The translations under genes were made by a program, and so were the position numbers. From contig NC_018012.1 in NCBI RefSeq assembly GCF_000227745.2, forward strand, positions 2,278,501-2,342,500: DNA of 64,000 nucleotides, written 5' to 3'. The first letter of the stretch is position 1, and every line of letters begins with the position of its first letter. The DNA comes from Thiocystis violascens DSM 198 (GTDB taxonomy: Bacteria > Pseudomonadota > Gammaproteobacteria > Chromatiales > Chromatiaceae). Of the stretch, positions 40,684 through 48,879 are shown one piece after another. A model generated the notes under the pieces. That model had not been told where the DNA came from and did no database searches. It saw nothing but the letters and a program-made list of their open reading frames with translations.

Positions 40684-41852
40684 TGTTCAAAATCCAAACG
40701 CTGAATAACATCTCCGTGGCCGGGTTGGAGCGCCTGCCGCGCGACCGCTACGAAGTCGCCTCCGAGATCGCCCATCCGGACGCCATCCTGGTGCGTTCGG
40801 CCAAGATGCACGACATGGAGATCCCCGTCACCGTCAAAGCCATCGGTCGCGCCGGCGCCGGCACCAACAATGTGCCGGTGGCGGCCATGACGGCACGCGG
40901 CGTGGCGGTCTTCAACGCCCCCGGCGCCAACGCCAACGCCGTCAAGGAGTTGGTGATCGCGGGCATGCTGATCGCGGCCCGCAACATCGCGCAAGCCTGG
41001 CAGTTCGCGCGCGGGCTCGAAGGCGACGATGCGGCCATCAATCAGGCGGTCGAGTCCGGCAAGAAACAATTCGGCGGCTTCGAGCTTCCCGGTCGCACGC
41101 TCGGCGTGGTCGGACTCGGCGCCATCGGCGTCAAGGTCGCCAACGCCGCGCGCGCCCTGGGGATGAAGGTCGTCGGCTACGATCCGACCATCACCGTCCA
41201 TCGTGCCTGGCAGCTTGCCAGCGATGTCCAGCCGGCCCTGAGCATCGACGATCTGCTCTCGCGCTCGGACTTCGTCACCTTCCATGTGCCGCTCACCGAC
41301 GAGACCCGGCACATGATCAACGCCGAGCGCATCCGCACCCTGCCCAAGGGCGCGGTGCTGCTGAACTTCTCCCGCGAGGGCATCCTCGACGACGCCGCCG
41401 TGGTTGCCGCGCTGGATCAGGGTCATCTCTACGCCTATTGCTGCGATTTTCCGAGCAACCTGCTGAAGAACCATCCGCGCGTCGTGACCCTGCCGCATCT
41501 GGGCGCCTCCACCCGCGAGGCCGAGGACAATTGCGCCATCATGGTCGCCGATCAGATCCGCGAGTATCTGGAAAACGGCAACGTGACCAATTCGGTCAAC
41601 TTCCCGGAGATCTGTCTGCCGCTCAATGGCGGTCCGCGGCTGGCCATCGTCAACAGCAATGTGCCGAACATGGTCGGTCAGATTTCCACCGATCTTGCCA
41701 ATGCCGGGCTGAACATTCTCGACATGCTCAACCGCTCGCGCGGCGACGTGGCGGTGACGCTCATCGATATCGATAAGCCTTGTCCCGAGGACACGCTGGC
41801 CCAGCTTCGATCCATCTCGGGCGTGCTTTCGGTTCGTCATCTCGGCGGCTGA
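40683..41852 (+). CDS. serA: D-3-phosphoglycerate dehydrogenase
   Basis: This NAD-dependent enzyme oxidises 3-phosphoglycerate to 3-phosphohydroxypyruvate, the substrate of SerC. It has 389 residues. The Rossmann motif GLGAIGVKVANAA, the catalytic Arg region LLNFSREGILDD and the His in TLPHLGASTREAEDN are present. A C-terminal ACT domain (about 320-389) suggests serine feedback control. The start ATG overlaps the serC stop. In many gammaproteobacteria serC is followed directly by pheA; insertion of serA here places both serine genes together in the aromatic cluster. Confidence 0.95.
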   Translation: MFKIQTLNNISVAGLERLPRDRYEVASEIAHPDAILVRSAKMHDMEIPVTVKAIGRAGAGTNNVPVAAMTARGVAVFNAPGANANAVKELVIAGMLIAARNIAQAWQFARGLEGDDAAINQAVESGKKQFGGFELPGRTLGVVGLGAIGVKVANAARALGMKVVGYDPTITVHRAWQLASDVQPALSIDDLLSRSDFVTFHVPLTDETRHMINAERIRTLPKGAVLLNFSREGILDDAAVVAALDQGHLYAYCCDFPSNLLKNHPRVVTLPHLGASTREAEDNCAIMVADQIREYLENGNVTNSVNFPEICLPLNGGPRLAIVNSNVPNMVGQISTDLANAGLNILDMLNRSRGDVAVTLIDIDKPCPEDTLAQLRSISGVLSVRHLGG

Positions 41853-41868
41853 ACGGGGTTCTTGCGTC

Positions 41869-42963
41869 ATGGCGACAGACAGCAGCGACGGACTTGACGG
41901 GGTGCGCAACCGGATCGATGCCATCGATCAGGAGTTGTTGCGGCTGATCAGCGAGCGCGCCCGCTACGCCCAGCAGGTCGCGCATCTCAAGACCGAGTCC
42001 AACGGCCAACAGGTGCAGTTTTATCGACCGGAGCGCGAGGTCGCGGTGCTGCGCCGCATCAAGGACGCCAATCCGGGGCCGCTGGACAGCGAGGAGGTTG
42101 CCCGCCTGTTCCGCGAGATCATGTCCGCCTGTCTGGCGCTGGAGCGCCCACTCAACGCCGCCTTTCTGGGACCGGAAGGCACCTTCACCCAGGCCGCAGC
42201 CATCAAGCACTTCGGCCATTCGGTCGTGACCCGCGCCATGGCGACCATCGACGAGATCTTTCGCGAGGTCGAATCCGGGGCCTGCGATTTCGGCGTGGTG
42301 CCGGTGGAGAACTCGACCGAGGGCGTGGTTAGTCATACCCTGGATCTGTTCATGAGTTCGCCGCTGCGGATCACCGGCGAGGTGACGCTGCGGATTCATC
42401 ACCATCTGATGAGTCATGAGGCGGATCCGAGCGCGATTCGCGTGCTTTACTCCCATCAGCAATCGCTGGCCCAGTGCCGCGGCTGGCTCGACCGCTACCT
42501 GCCTCACGCCGAGCGGATTGCCGTCGGCAGCAACGCCGACGCCGCGCGCACCGCGGCGAGCGAGCCGGGATCGGCGGCGGTCGCCGGTTTGCAGGCGGCC
42601 GAGATCTACGGCCTGACGGTGCTCGCCGAACGGATCGAGGACGATCCCGGCAACACCACCCGCTTTCTGGTCATCGGCAAAGCGGATTCGCCGCCGAGCG
42701 GTCAGGACAAGACCAGTCTGCTGCTCTCCTGCCGCAACCAGGCGGGCGGTCTGCACGCCTTGCTGATGCCGCTGGCCGCGCACGGGATCAGCATGACCCG
42801 GATCGAATCGCGCCCCTCGCGCCGGGGCATCTGGGATTATGTCTTTTTTATCGATATCCTCGGTCATCGCCAGGATCTGGCGGTCACCGCCGCCCTGGAG
42901 CATCTGGAGAAGGACGCGCCGCTGTTCAAGATCCTTGGCTCTTATCCGGTGGCCGTGTTGTAA
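41869..42963 (+). CDS. pheA: Bifunctional chorismate mutase / prephenate dehydratase
   Basis: Phenylalanine synthesis from chorismate via prephenate to phenylpyruvate. It has 364 residues. The AroQ-type mutase helix bundle spans 1 to about 95 (VRNRIDAIDQELLRLISERA). The dehydratase domain spans about 98-280 (AFLGPEGTFTQAAA, PVENSTEGVV, GNTTRFLVIG), and the ACT domain at the end has the phenylalanine-binding ESRP motif (RIESRPSRRGIWDY), so feedback inhibition is expected. It starts 16 nt after serA in the same transcription unit. Confidence 0.96.
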   Translation: MATDSSDGLDGVRNRIDAIDQELLRLISERARYAQQVAHLKTESNGQQVQFYRPEREVAVLRRIKDANPGPLDSEEVARLFREIMSACLALERPLNAAFLGPEGTFTQAAAIKHFGHSVVTRAMATIDEIFREVESGACDFGVVPVENSTEGVVSHTLDLFMSSPLRITGEVTLRIHHHLMSHEADPSAIRVLYSHQQSLAQCRGWLDRYLPHAERIAVGSNADAARTAASEPGSAAVAGLQAAEIYGLTVLAERIEDDPGNTTRFLVIGKADSPPSGQDKTSLLLSCRNQAGGLHALLMPLAAHGISMTRIESRPSRRGIWDYVFFIDILGHRQDLAVTAALEHLEKDAPLFKILGSYPVAVL

Positions 42964-42975
42964 TCCGGGAGCAGT

Positions 42976-43016
<41 letters not shown>

Positions 43017-43052
43017 TGAAGTGTCCATCAACTATTTCCCGACTTGATCGGT

Positions 43053-43090
43053 ACTGTCCGGCAGCCATCGGGACGTCGAAAATGGACAGT
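43053..43090 (+). repeat. Left copy of perfect 38-bp inverted repeat around hisC-tyrA
   Basis: A 38-bp sequence with ends ACTGTCC and GGACAGT whose exact reverse complement stands at 45264-45301. The pair brackets hisC and tyrA. Weaker complementarity continues outward for about 15 bp (TCAAGT and CGG blocks). The ends being themselves complementary gives each copy a MITE-like look. Confidence 0.95.
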
Positions 43091-43105
43091 TTCTTAATAA
43101 CGATC

Positions 43106-43245
43106 TCACGCGGAGGCGCGGAGTGCGCGGACATAAAGAATGATGAATGATTGGGACGGCATCCAAGGGGTATCCCGATGGCAATCTCTCGGCGTGAGCC
43201 GTGAGACATCTTCCGACTCTCCGCGTGCTCCGCGTCTCCGCGTGA
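43106..43245. repeat. CTCCGCG-type inverted repeat pair
   Basis: A 26-bp arm at 43106-43131 (TCACGCGGAGG...) and its near reverse complement at 43220-43245 (23 of 26 matching) flank about 90 bp with no visible gene. CTCCGCG/CGCGGAG repeats are common in intergenic DNA of many bacteria. The rest of the 42964-43284 gap holds only this, the heptamer array and the 38-bp repeat. Confidence 0.75.
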
Positions 43246-43284
43246 AACTTTTTTTACTCGTTACTAACACTCTTTCGATGCCTT

Positions 43285-44397
43285 ATGAGCCAAGCTGACA
43301 ACCCCTTTCTGGCGCTTGCCGCCCCCTGGATCGCCGGGCTCACGCCCTATGTGCCGGGCAAGCCGATCTCGGAACTGGAACGCGAACTCGGGATCCGCGA
43401 CTCGGTGAAACTGGCCTCGAACGAAAACCCGCTCGGACCCGGACCCAAGGCACGGGCGGCCATCGCGGCCATGCTGGATGAGATCGGCCGCTATCCCGAT
43501 GGCGGCGGTTTCGAACTGCGCCGCGCGCTGGCCGATTTCCACAACGTTTCGCCGGCATCCATCACGCTCGGCAACGGCTCCAATGACGTGCTGGATCTGG
43601 TGGCGCGCACCTTTCTGCAGCCCGGCGTCGAGTCGCTGTTTTCCGAATTCGCCTTCGCTGTTTATCCGATCGCGACCCAGGCCGTCGGTGCCACCGCGCG
43701 GGTTGCCAAGGCACGCGATTATGGTCATGACCTTAACGCCATGGCCTCGCTGGTCACCGACCAGACCCGCGTCGTCTGGATCGCCAACCCCAACAATCCG
43801 ACCGGAACCTGGCTGTCCGCACAGGCGCTCAAATCCTTTCTCGGCGCACTGCCGAAAACCTGTGTGGTGGTGATCGATGAAGCCTACACCGAATATGTGT
43901 CCGAGCCGGATTTCCCGGACACCACCCATTGGATCGAAAGCTGCCCGAACCTGATCGTCACCCGCACCTTCGCCAAGGCCCATGGTCTGGCCGCGCTGCG
44001 GATCGGTTATGGCATCAGCGATCCGCGCGTGGCGGATCTGCTGAATCGGGTCCGCCAGCCCTTCAACGTCAACGCCATGGCCCAGGCCGCCGCCGCCGCC
44101 GCCATCGCCGACCGCGAGCATGTGCGCGCCTCGGTGGAACTGAACCGCGCCGGCATGCGTCAGTTGACCGAGGCGTTCGTCCGGCTAGGACTCGACTACA
44201 TCCCCTCGGTCGGCAATTTCGTCACCCTGAACCTCGGACGCCCCGCCGGTCCGATCAACGACGCCCTGCTGCATCGTGGCGTCATCGTGCGCCCCGTCGG
44301 CAACTATGGTCTGCCCAATCATCTGCGGATCAGCGTGGGTCTGGAGCAGGAAAACGCGCGCTTCATCGATGCCCTGGAAGACGTGCTCGCGGCATGA
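43285..44397 (+). CDS. hisC: Histidinol-phosphate / aromatic aminotransferase HisC
   Basis: A PLP-dependent class I/II aminotransferase of 370 residues. Visible are the N-terminal KLASNENPLGP, WIANPNNPTGTW, the substrate-side DEAYTEY and the PLP lysine K231 in TRTFAKAHGLAALRIGYG. HisC acts in histidine synthesis, but copies located between pheA and tyrA often serve aromatic amino acid transamination, and the context favours that here. It starts after a 320-bp repeat-rich gap following pheA and overlaps tyrA by 4 nt (ATGA). Confidence 0.94.
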   Translation: MSQADNPFLALAAPWIAGLTPYVPGKPISELERELGIRDSVKLASNENPLGPGPKARAAIAAMLDEIGRYPDGGGFELRRALADFHNVSPASITLGNGSNDVLDLVARTFLQPGVESLFSEFAFAVYPIATQAVGATARVAKARDYGHDLNAMASLVTDQTRVVWIANPNNPTGTWLSAQALKSFLGALPKTCVVVIDEAYTEYVSEPDFPDTTHWIESCPNLIVTRTFAKAHGLAALRIGYGISDPRVADLLNRVRQPFNVNAMAQAAAAAAIADREHVRASVELNRAGMRQLTEAFVRLGLDYIPSVGNFVTLNLGRPAGPINDALLHRGVIVRPVGNYGLPNHLRISVGLEQENARFIDALEDVLAA

Positions 44398-45260
44398 TCG
44401 AGCGGCTCGCGATCATCGGGGTCGGGCTGATCGGCGGCTCGCTGGCCCGTGCCCTACGCGCCGCCGGCGCGGTGCGCGAGGTCGTCGGCTGCGGCCGCGC
44501 CCTGCCGAATCTTGAAAAGGCGCGCGCATTCGGCGTCATCGACCGTTTCACCCAGGATCCCGCCGAGGCCGTGCGGAATGCCGACCTGGTCTTTGTCGCC
44601 GTGCCGCTCGGGGCCATGCGCGGCGTCTTCGACGCGATTCGTGAGCATCTCCAGCCGGAGACCGTGATCACCGATGGGGGCAGCGTCAAAGGCAGCGTGG
44701 TCCTGGACGCCAGCGCGGCCTTCGGCGCACTGCCGCCGCGTCTAGTGCCGGGTCATCCCATCGCCGGGACCGAGCATAGCGGGGTCGAGGCATCCTTCGC
44801 CGAACTCTATCGGAATCGTCGTGTCATTCTGACCCCCCTGCCCGACACGGATCCCGACGCGCTCGCGCGCGTACAGACCATGTGGGAAACCTGCGGCGCC
44901 GAGGTGACCCTCATGTCGGTGGCGCACCATGACGAAGTGCTCGCCGCCACCAGCCATCTCCCCCACATGCTCGCCTTCGGACTGGTCGACGCGCTGGCGC
45001 GCATGCGCGAGAACGACGAGATTTTCCGCTATGCCGCTGGCGGCTTCCGCGACTTCACTCGCATCGCCTCCAGCAACCCGGTCATGTGGCGCGACATCTG
45101 CCTCGCCAACCGCGAGGCATTAAGCGCCATGCTCGCGCGCTTCGGCGTGGAGATGACGGACCTCGCCGAGAGCATCCGCCGCGCCGACGGCGATCATCTG
45201 CTGGAGATCTTCGCGCGCGCCAAGGCTGCGCGCGACCGCTCGATCGAGCAGTCTCACTAA
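44394..45260 (+). CDS. tyrA: Prephenate dehydrogenase (tyrosine synthesis)
   Basis: Oxidative decarboxylation of prephenate (or arogenate) with NAD(P). It has 288 residues. The N-terminal Rossmann motif is IIGVGLIGGSLARAL, and TDGGSVKGSV, PGHPIAGTEHSGVEAS and SHLPHMLAF are characteristic. There is no chorismate mutase or ACT domain, so this is the stand-alone type. It overlaps hisC by 4 nt. In related genomes aroA usually follows; here the cluster ends and a minus-strand phoU comes next. Confidence 0.94.
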   Translation: MIERLAIIGVGLIGGSLARALRAAGAVREVVGCGRALPNLEKARAFGVIDRFTQDPAEAVRNADLVFVAVPLGAMRGVFDAIREHLQPETVITDGGSVKGSVVLDASAAFGALPPRLVPGHPIAGTEHSGVEASFAELYRNRRVILTPLPDTDPDALARVQTMWETCGAEVTLMSVAHHDEVLAATSHLPHMLAFGLVDALARMRENDEIFRYAAGGFRDFTRIASSNPVMWRDICLANREALSAMLARFGVEMTDLAESIRRADGDHLLEIFARAKAARDRSIEQSH

Positions 45261-45263
45261 GCA

Positions 45264-45301
45264 ACTGTCCATTTTCGACGTCCCGATGGCTGCCGGACAG
45301 T
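45264..45301 (-). repeat. Right copy of perfect 38-bp inverted repeat around hisC-tyrA
   Basis: The exact reverse complement of 43053-43090, beginning 3 nt after the tyrA stop codon. Confidence 0.95.
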
Positions 45302-45340
45302 GCCGCTCAAGTATCGGCGTCGCCCGCTACGGGGCGCGTC

Positions 45341-45473
45341 ACTGCCATTTAAGTTAAGCCGTTCGTGGTGAGGCCCTCGAACCATGAACGGCTTAACGCT
45401 CAGAGGCTTAAGATTTTCCGTCCGCCCTTCGACAAGCTCAGGGCGAACGGAAAATCCTTAACTTAATGGCAGT
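45341..45473. repeat. Compound hairpin array between tyrA and phoU
   Basis: An outer inverted repeat (ACTGCCATTTAAGTTAAG near 45341 and its near complement ending 45473) encloses two hairpins. The first, 45353-45397, has arms GTTAAGCCGTTCGTGGT and the near complement. The second, 45412-45456, has arms GATTTTCCGT.CGCCC around TTCGACAAGCTCA. These are the TTAAG-word and GATTTT-word variants of the dispersed family. The 293-bp gap between tyrA and phoU contains nothing else recognisable. Confidence 0.9.
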
Positions 45474-45553
45474 GACGGGGCGCGTAGGAGCCCGCTTGCG
45501 GGCGACTTGGCCGTCGGTTTCAGCGATTCGGGAAATCATTGCTGGACGGTTTT

Positions 45554-46219
45554 TTAGTTGAGATCCGGCGTTTGACCAGCCGCGACATACACCGCTCGTT
45601 CGGCGACGTTGGTGGCGCGGTCGGCGACCCGTTCGTAGTTATGCACGATCCACAGCAGATAGGTGCCCGTGAGCGCGAATCCCGCGTCGGTGCGCATTCT
45701 GCCAAGCACTTGCTGGATGATGGCCTCCTCGTCACGGTCGACCTGCGCTTCGCGCACCACCGCCGCGCGCGCCGTCGACTCGTCGCTGTTCGAGGTGAAG
45801 GCATCGAGCGCGTCGGTCAGCATGGCGATGGCGTTGCCGGCAACGCCGAGGATGGCCGCGACAGGTTCGGGCGGAAGGCGTTCTTCCCCGATCTTCAGCA
45901 TGACGCTCGCCACATCGCCGGCATAATCGCCGATGCGTTCCAGTTCGGAAACCAGTTCCATGCAGGCGCCAAGCGCGCGCAGATCCTCGCCCGCCGGCTG
46001 ATAGGCGGCGAGCGTGACCAGGCACTGCTGTTCCAGTAGGCGTCGCTGTTGATTGATGGCGGCGTCGGCCTCGATGATCCGCGCCGCCAGGATCAGATCA
46101 TGCGCCTTGAGGCAGACCACCGATTGATTCAGCGCCTGGATGACCAAGGCGCCAAGGTCGCCGATGGCCGCCTGAAGCTGGACACGCTTTTTCTGGACCA
46201 GATTGATTTTATCGGCCAT
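45554..46219 (-). CDS. phoU: Phosphate-specific transport regulator PhoU
   Basis: A cytoplasmic helical protein that helps the Pst transporter and PhoR kinase signal phosphate sufficiency. It has 221 residues and two PhoU repeats, each with the metal-binding acidic pattern (ELERIGDYAGDVA and NYERVADRATNVAE). ATG 46219 has GAGGAAG at good spacing; the frame extends upstream without similarity. No pst or phoBR gene is adjacent, so it stands alone here. It may be a second, orphan PhoU in the genome. Confidence 0.93.
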   Translation of the reverse strand: MADKINLVQKKRVQLQAAIGDLGALVIQALNQSVVCLKAHDLILAARIIEADAAINQQRRLLEQQCLVTLAAYQPAGEDLRALGACMELVSELERIGDYAGDVASVMLKIGEERLPPEPVAAILGVAGNAIAMLTDALDAFTSNSDESTARAAVVREAQVDRDEEAIIQQVLGRMRTDAGFALTGTYLLWIVHNYERVADRATNVAERAVYVAAGQTPDLN

Positions 46220-46407
46220 CGGGGCTTCCTCGTTGCGGTCGTGAGAAATGGGCTCAAGAAACAATGGCATCCTAAACCGCGTCGGATGAACGTCGGATTC
46301 CACGCGAAAGGCGGTTTCGACAACAAGTCATCGGTGCATTGCGTCATTATCGCACAAGCATGTTGCGGAAATTGGGGCTCGAAAAACCCTAAAGCCTCGT
46401 CGCGATC

Positions 46408-46423
46408 TGTCCCGATTCCCACA
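46408..46423 (+). promoter_or_regulatory. NifA upstream activator sequence 1 (TGT-N10-ACA)
   Basis: TGT at 46408-46410 and ACA at 46421-46423 are separated by exactly 10 nt, the NifA binding consensus. It lies about 110 nt upstream of the sigma-54 promoter. Confidence 0.8.
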
Positions 46424-46441
46424 AGCGCGTACGCTCCGGTC

Positions 46442-46457
46442 TGTCGCGATCCTCACA
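46442..46457 (+). promoter_or_regulatory. NifA upstream activator sequence 2 (TGT-N10-ACA)
   Basis: TGT at 46442-46444 and ACA at 46455-46457 with exactly 10 nt between. It lies 34 nt after the first site, about three helical turns, so both could be bound on one face of the DNA. Confidence 0.82.
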
Positions 46458-46490
46458 AAACGGGCACGACCGATCAAGATATCGTTTTTA

Positions 46491-46503
46491 TATCAAACGC
46501 TTG
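46491..46503 (+). promoter_or_regulatory. IHF binding site between UAS and promoter
   Basis: TATCAAACGCTTG is a full match to the IHF consensus WATCAANNNNTTR, in AT-rich DNA between the NifA sites and the -24/-12 promoter. IHF bending here is the classical way to bring NifA to sigma-54 polymerase. Confidence 0.75.
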
Positions 46504-46520
46504 GCCAATTAATTAAAATC

Positions 46521-46534
46521 GGCACGACGATTGC
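46521..46534 (+). promoter_or_regulatory. Sigma-54 (-24/-12) promoter of nifB
   Basis: GGCACGACGATTGC has the invariant GG and GC separated by 10 nt and matches the consensus closely (GGCACG, TTGC). The expected transcript start is near 46546, about 54 nt before the nifB ATG. Confidence 0.88.
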
Positions 46535-46599
46535 TAAATTGCTTCTAGATTCTTTGATTCAGCGGGGCCGGGCGCCCCCGATTTTCTGGAGGCTGCGTG

Positions 46600-48111
46600 A
46601 TGGCGTTGAAGGTATTGAGCCACGACGAGGGGGCGCCGGTCGGCGGCTGCGCGGCGAGCGGTTGCGGCAGCAGCACCGATCGGCTCGCTCATCTGCCCGA
46701 GGCGATTCGCGCGAAGGTCAACAATCACCCCTGCTTTTCGGAAGACGCGCACCATCATTACGCGCGGATGCATGTGGCGGTAGCGCCCGCCTGTAACATC
46801 CAGTGTCACTACTGCAATCGCAAATACGACTGCTCCAACGAATCCCGCCCCGGCGTGGTCTCCGAGGTGTTGACCCCGGATCAGGCGGTCAAGAAGGTCA
46901 TGGCCGTGGCCGCCGCGATTCCGCAGATGACGGTGCTCGGCATCGCCGGCCCCGGCGATCCGCTGGCCAACCCGGCGCGCACCCTGGAGACCTTCCGCCA
47001 GCTCTCCGAGAAGGCGCCGGATATCAAGCTCTGCGTCTCGACCAATGGCCTGGCCCTGCCGGCTGTCGTGGATGAACTCTGCAAGCACAACATCGAGCAT
47101 GTCACCATCACCATCAACTGCGTCGATCCGGACGTGGGCGCCAAAATCTATCCCTGGATTTTCTGGAACAACCGTCGCATCAAGGGGCGCCGGGCGGCCG
47201 AGATCCTGATCGAGCAGCAGCAGAAAGGGCTGGAGATGCTGGTCGCGCGCGGCGTGCTGGTCAAGGTCAATTCGGTGCTGATTCCTGGCGTCAACGACGA
47301 ACATCTGAAAGAGGTGAGCCGAGTCGTCAAGGCCAAGGGCGCCTTCCTGCACAACGTCATGCCGCTGATCGCGGAGGCCGAGCATGGCACCTTCTACGGG
47401 ATCATGGGACAGCGCGGTCCGACCACGGAAGAGCTTCAGGCCCTCCATGATTCCTGTGCCGGCGACATGGCCATGATGCGCCACTGCCGTCAGTGCCGCG
47501 CCGATGCGGTCGGGATGCTGGGCGAGGATCGCGGGCACGAGTTCACGCTCGACAAAATCGAGCATCTGGACATCGATTATGCCGAGGCCATGGTGCGCCG
47601 CGCGGAGGTCCATTCGGCCATCGAGGCCAACCGGACGGCGCAGCGCCGGCGCACGGGCGAAACCTTCGTCTCGCTGGCATCGCTGCAACGCAAAATCCCC
47701 GTCAAACCAGAGCCGCGCCCAGTGCTGATGGCGGTCGCGACCACCGGCGGCGGCGTCATCGACCAGCATTTCGGCCATGCCCGCGAGTTCCTGGTCTACG
47801 AGGCGTCTAGCCAGGACGTGCGCTTCATCGGCGTGCGCAAGGTGGATCAGTACTGTGCGGGCGACACGACCTGCGGCGAGGCCGAGACCGCGTTGCACAA
47901 GACCCTCCGCGCACTGGATGGCTGCGAGGTCGTCCTCTGTTCCCGGATCGGTTACGAACCCTGGAGTCAACTGGAAGCGGCCGGCATCGCGCCGAACGGC
48001 GAGCATGCGCTGGAGCCGATCGAGGAGGCGGTTACCGCCGTTTATCGCGAGATGGCCGAGTCGGGGCGTCTCGATCGGCCGATCCCGGAACCCCAGCGCA
48101 TGTCCGCCTGA
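46600..48111 (+). CDS. nifB: Nitrogenase cofactor biosynthesis protein NifB
   Basis: A radical SAM enzyme that builds NifB-co (an 8Fe-9S-C cluster), the precursor of the iron-molybdenum cofactor. From ATG 46600 (GGAGG seven nt upstream; a GTG at 46597 is possible) it has 503 residues. The radical SAM cluster cysteines are C65, C69 and C72 (CNIQCHYC). Extra N-terminal cysteines (GGCAASGCG) and CRQCRADAVG in the middle fit binding of the auxiliary clusters. The C-terminal third is a NifX/NafY-like domain (TGGGVIDQHFGHAREF). It heads the nif accessory cluster behind a NifA/sigma-54 promoter. Confidence 0.97.
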   Translation: MALKVLSHDEGAPVGGCAASGCGSSTDRLAHLPEAIRAKVNNHPCFSEDAHHHYARMHVAVAPACNIQCHYCNRKYDCSNESRPGVVSEVLTPDQAVKKVMAVAAAIPQMTVLGIAGPGDPLANPARTLETFRQLSEKAPDIKLCVSTNGLALPAVVDELCKHNIEHVTITINCVDPDVGAKIYPWIFWNNRRIKGRRAAEILIEQQQKGLEMLVARGVLVKVNSVLIPGVNDEHLKEVSRVVKAKGAFLHNVMPLIAEAEHGTFYGIMGQRGPTTEELQALHDSCAGDMAMMRHCRQCRADAVGMLGEDRGHEFTLDKIEHLDIDYAEAMVRRAEVHSAIEANRTAQRRRTGETFVSLASLQRKIPVKPEPRPVLMAVATTGGGVIDQHFGHAREFLVYEASSQDVRFIGVRKVDQYCAGDTTCGEAETALHKTLRALDGCEVVLCSRIGYEPWSQLEAAGIAPNGEHALEPIEEAVTAVYREMAESGRLDRPIPEPQRMSA

Positions 48112-48154
48112 ACCTGCATCGTGTCGAAGCGTTATTTGTCGGGAGACTGATCCG

Positions 48155-48433
48155 ATGGCATTCCAAATCATCGAAGGCTGCGTGAACTGCTGGGCGTGCG
48201 AGCCGCTCTGTCCGAGCGGGGCGATCTTCGCGGCCACGCCGCATTTCCAGATCGACGCGAAGAAATGCACCGAGTGCGAGGGCGACTTCGCCGAGCCGCA
48301 GTGCGCGAGCATCTGCCCGGTCGAAGGGGTCATTCTCGATGGTCTGGGCGTTCCCGCAAATCCGCCCGGCTCCTTGACCGGGATCCCGCCGGAGCGCATG
48401 GCCGCGGCCATGGCCGAGATCCAGGCGCGTTAA
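48155..48433 (+). CDS. Chromatium-type 2[4Fe-4S] ferredoxin in nif cluster
   Basis: A 92-residue ferredoxin. The first cluster motif is C9-x2-C12-x2-C15-x3-C19-P. The second is C38-x2-C41-x8-C50-x3-C54-P, the extended loop typical of Chromatium-type ferredoxins (CTECEGDFAEPQC). The C-terminal extension of about 35 residues is also usual in this class. Located directly after nifB, it is a probable electron donor to NifB or nitrogenase (FdxN role), by inference from position. GGGAG precedes the ATG. The 43-nt gap after nifB implies cotranscription. Confidence 0.93.
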   Translation: MAFQIIEGCVNCWACEPLCPSGAIFAATPHFQIDAKKCTECEGDFAEPQCASICPVEGVILDGLGVPANPPGSLTGIPPERMAAAMAEIQAR

Positions 48434-48435
48434 CC

Positions 48436-48879
48436 ATGGCCTCGTCCGTGATCTTCTACGAAAAGCCGGGCTGTCTGTCGAACGGCAGGCAGAAAGCCCT
48501 GCTGACGTCGCTTGGGCATTCGCTGACCGTGCGCGATCTGCTGGCCGAGCCCTGGACCGCCGAGCGCTTGCGGTCCTTTTTCGGCGCGATGCCGGTACGC
48601 GACTGGTTCAATCCGACCGCGCCCCGCGTCAAGCAGGGCGAGGTACGCCCGGAGACGCTCGACGAATCCACGGCACTGGCCCTGATGCTCGCCGATCCGC
48701 TGCTGATCCGTCGTCCGCTGATCGAAACCGAATGCGGGCGCGGCTGCGGTTTCGCGCCGGGTCCGATGCTGGATGCGCTCGGCGTGGCGCTTGAGCCGGA
48801 GCAGGATCTCCAGTCCTGCTCGCGGATTGGTCCGGATCCGCATTGCGAGCGCCCAAGCGCTCGGGCGGCGATCCGATGA
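48436..48879 (+). CDS. ArsC/Spx-like nitrogenase-associated protein
   Basis: A protein of 147 residues with the thioredoxin-like ArsC fold. Its start FYEKPGCLSNGRQKALL carries a single active-site-like cysteine (C13) without the CxxC of Spx redox switches. LIRRPLIETECGRGCGFAP is the usual ArsC C-terminal strand. Proteins of this kind occur repeatedly in nif clusters and are called nitrogenase-associated or NifO. Their biochemical role is not settled; the arsenate reductase label would be misleading here. It starts 2 nt after the ferredoxin stop and overlaps fprA by 4 nt, so it is tightly cotranslated. Confidence 0.85.
   Translation: MASSVIFYEKPGCLSNGRQKALLTSLGHSLTVRDLLAEPWTAERLRSFFGAMPVRDWFNPTAPRVKQGEVRPETLDESTALALMLADPLLIRRPLIETECGRGCGFAPGPMLDALGVALEPEQDLQSCSRIGPDPHCERPSARAAIR

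Noticed and set aside
48436..48879. Annotation as arsenate reductase
   Set aside because: Only the ArsC fold is shared; the gene sits between a nif ferredoxin and fprA with overlaps, so a nitrogenase-associated role is better supported.
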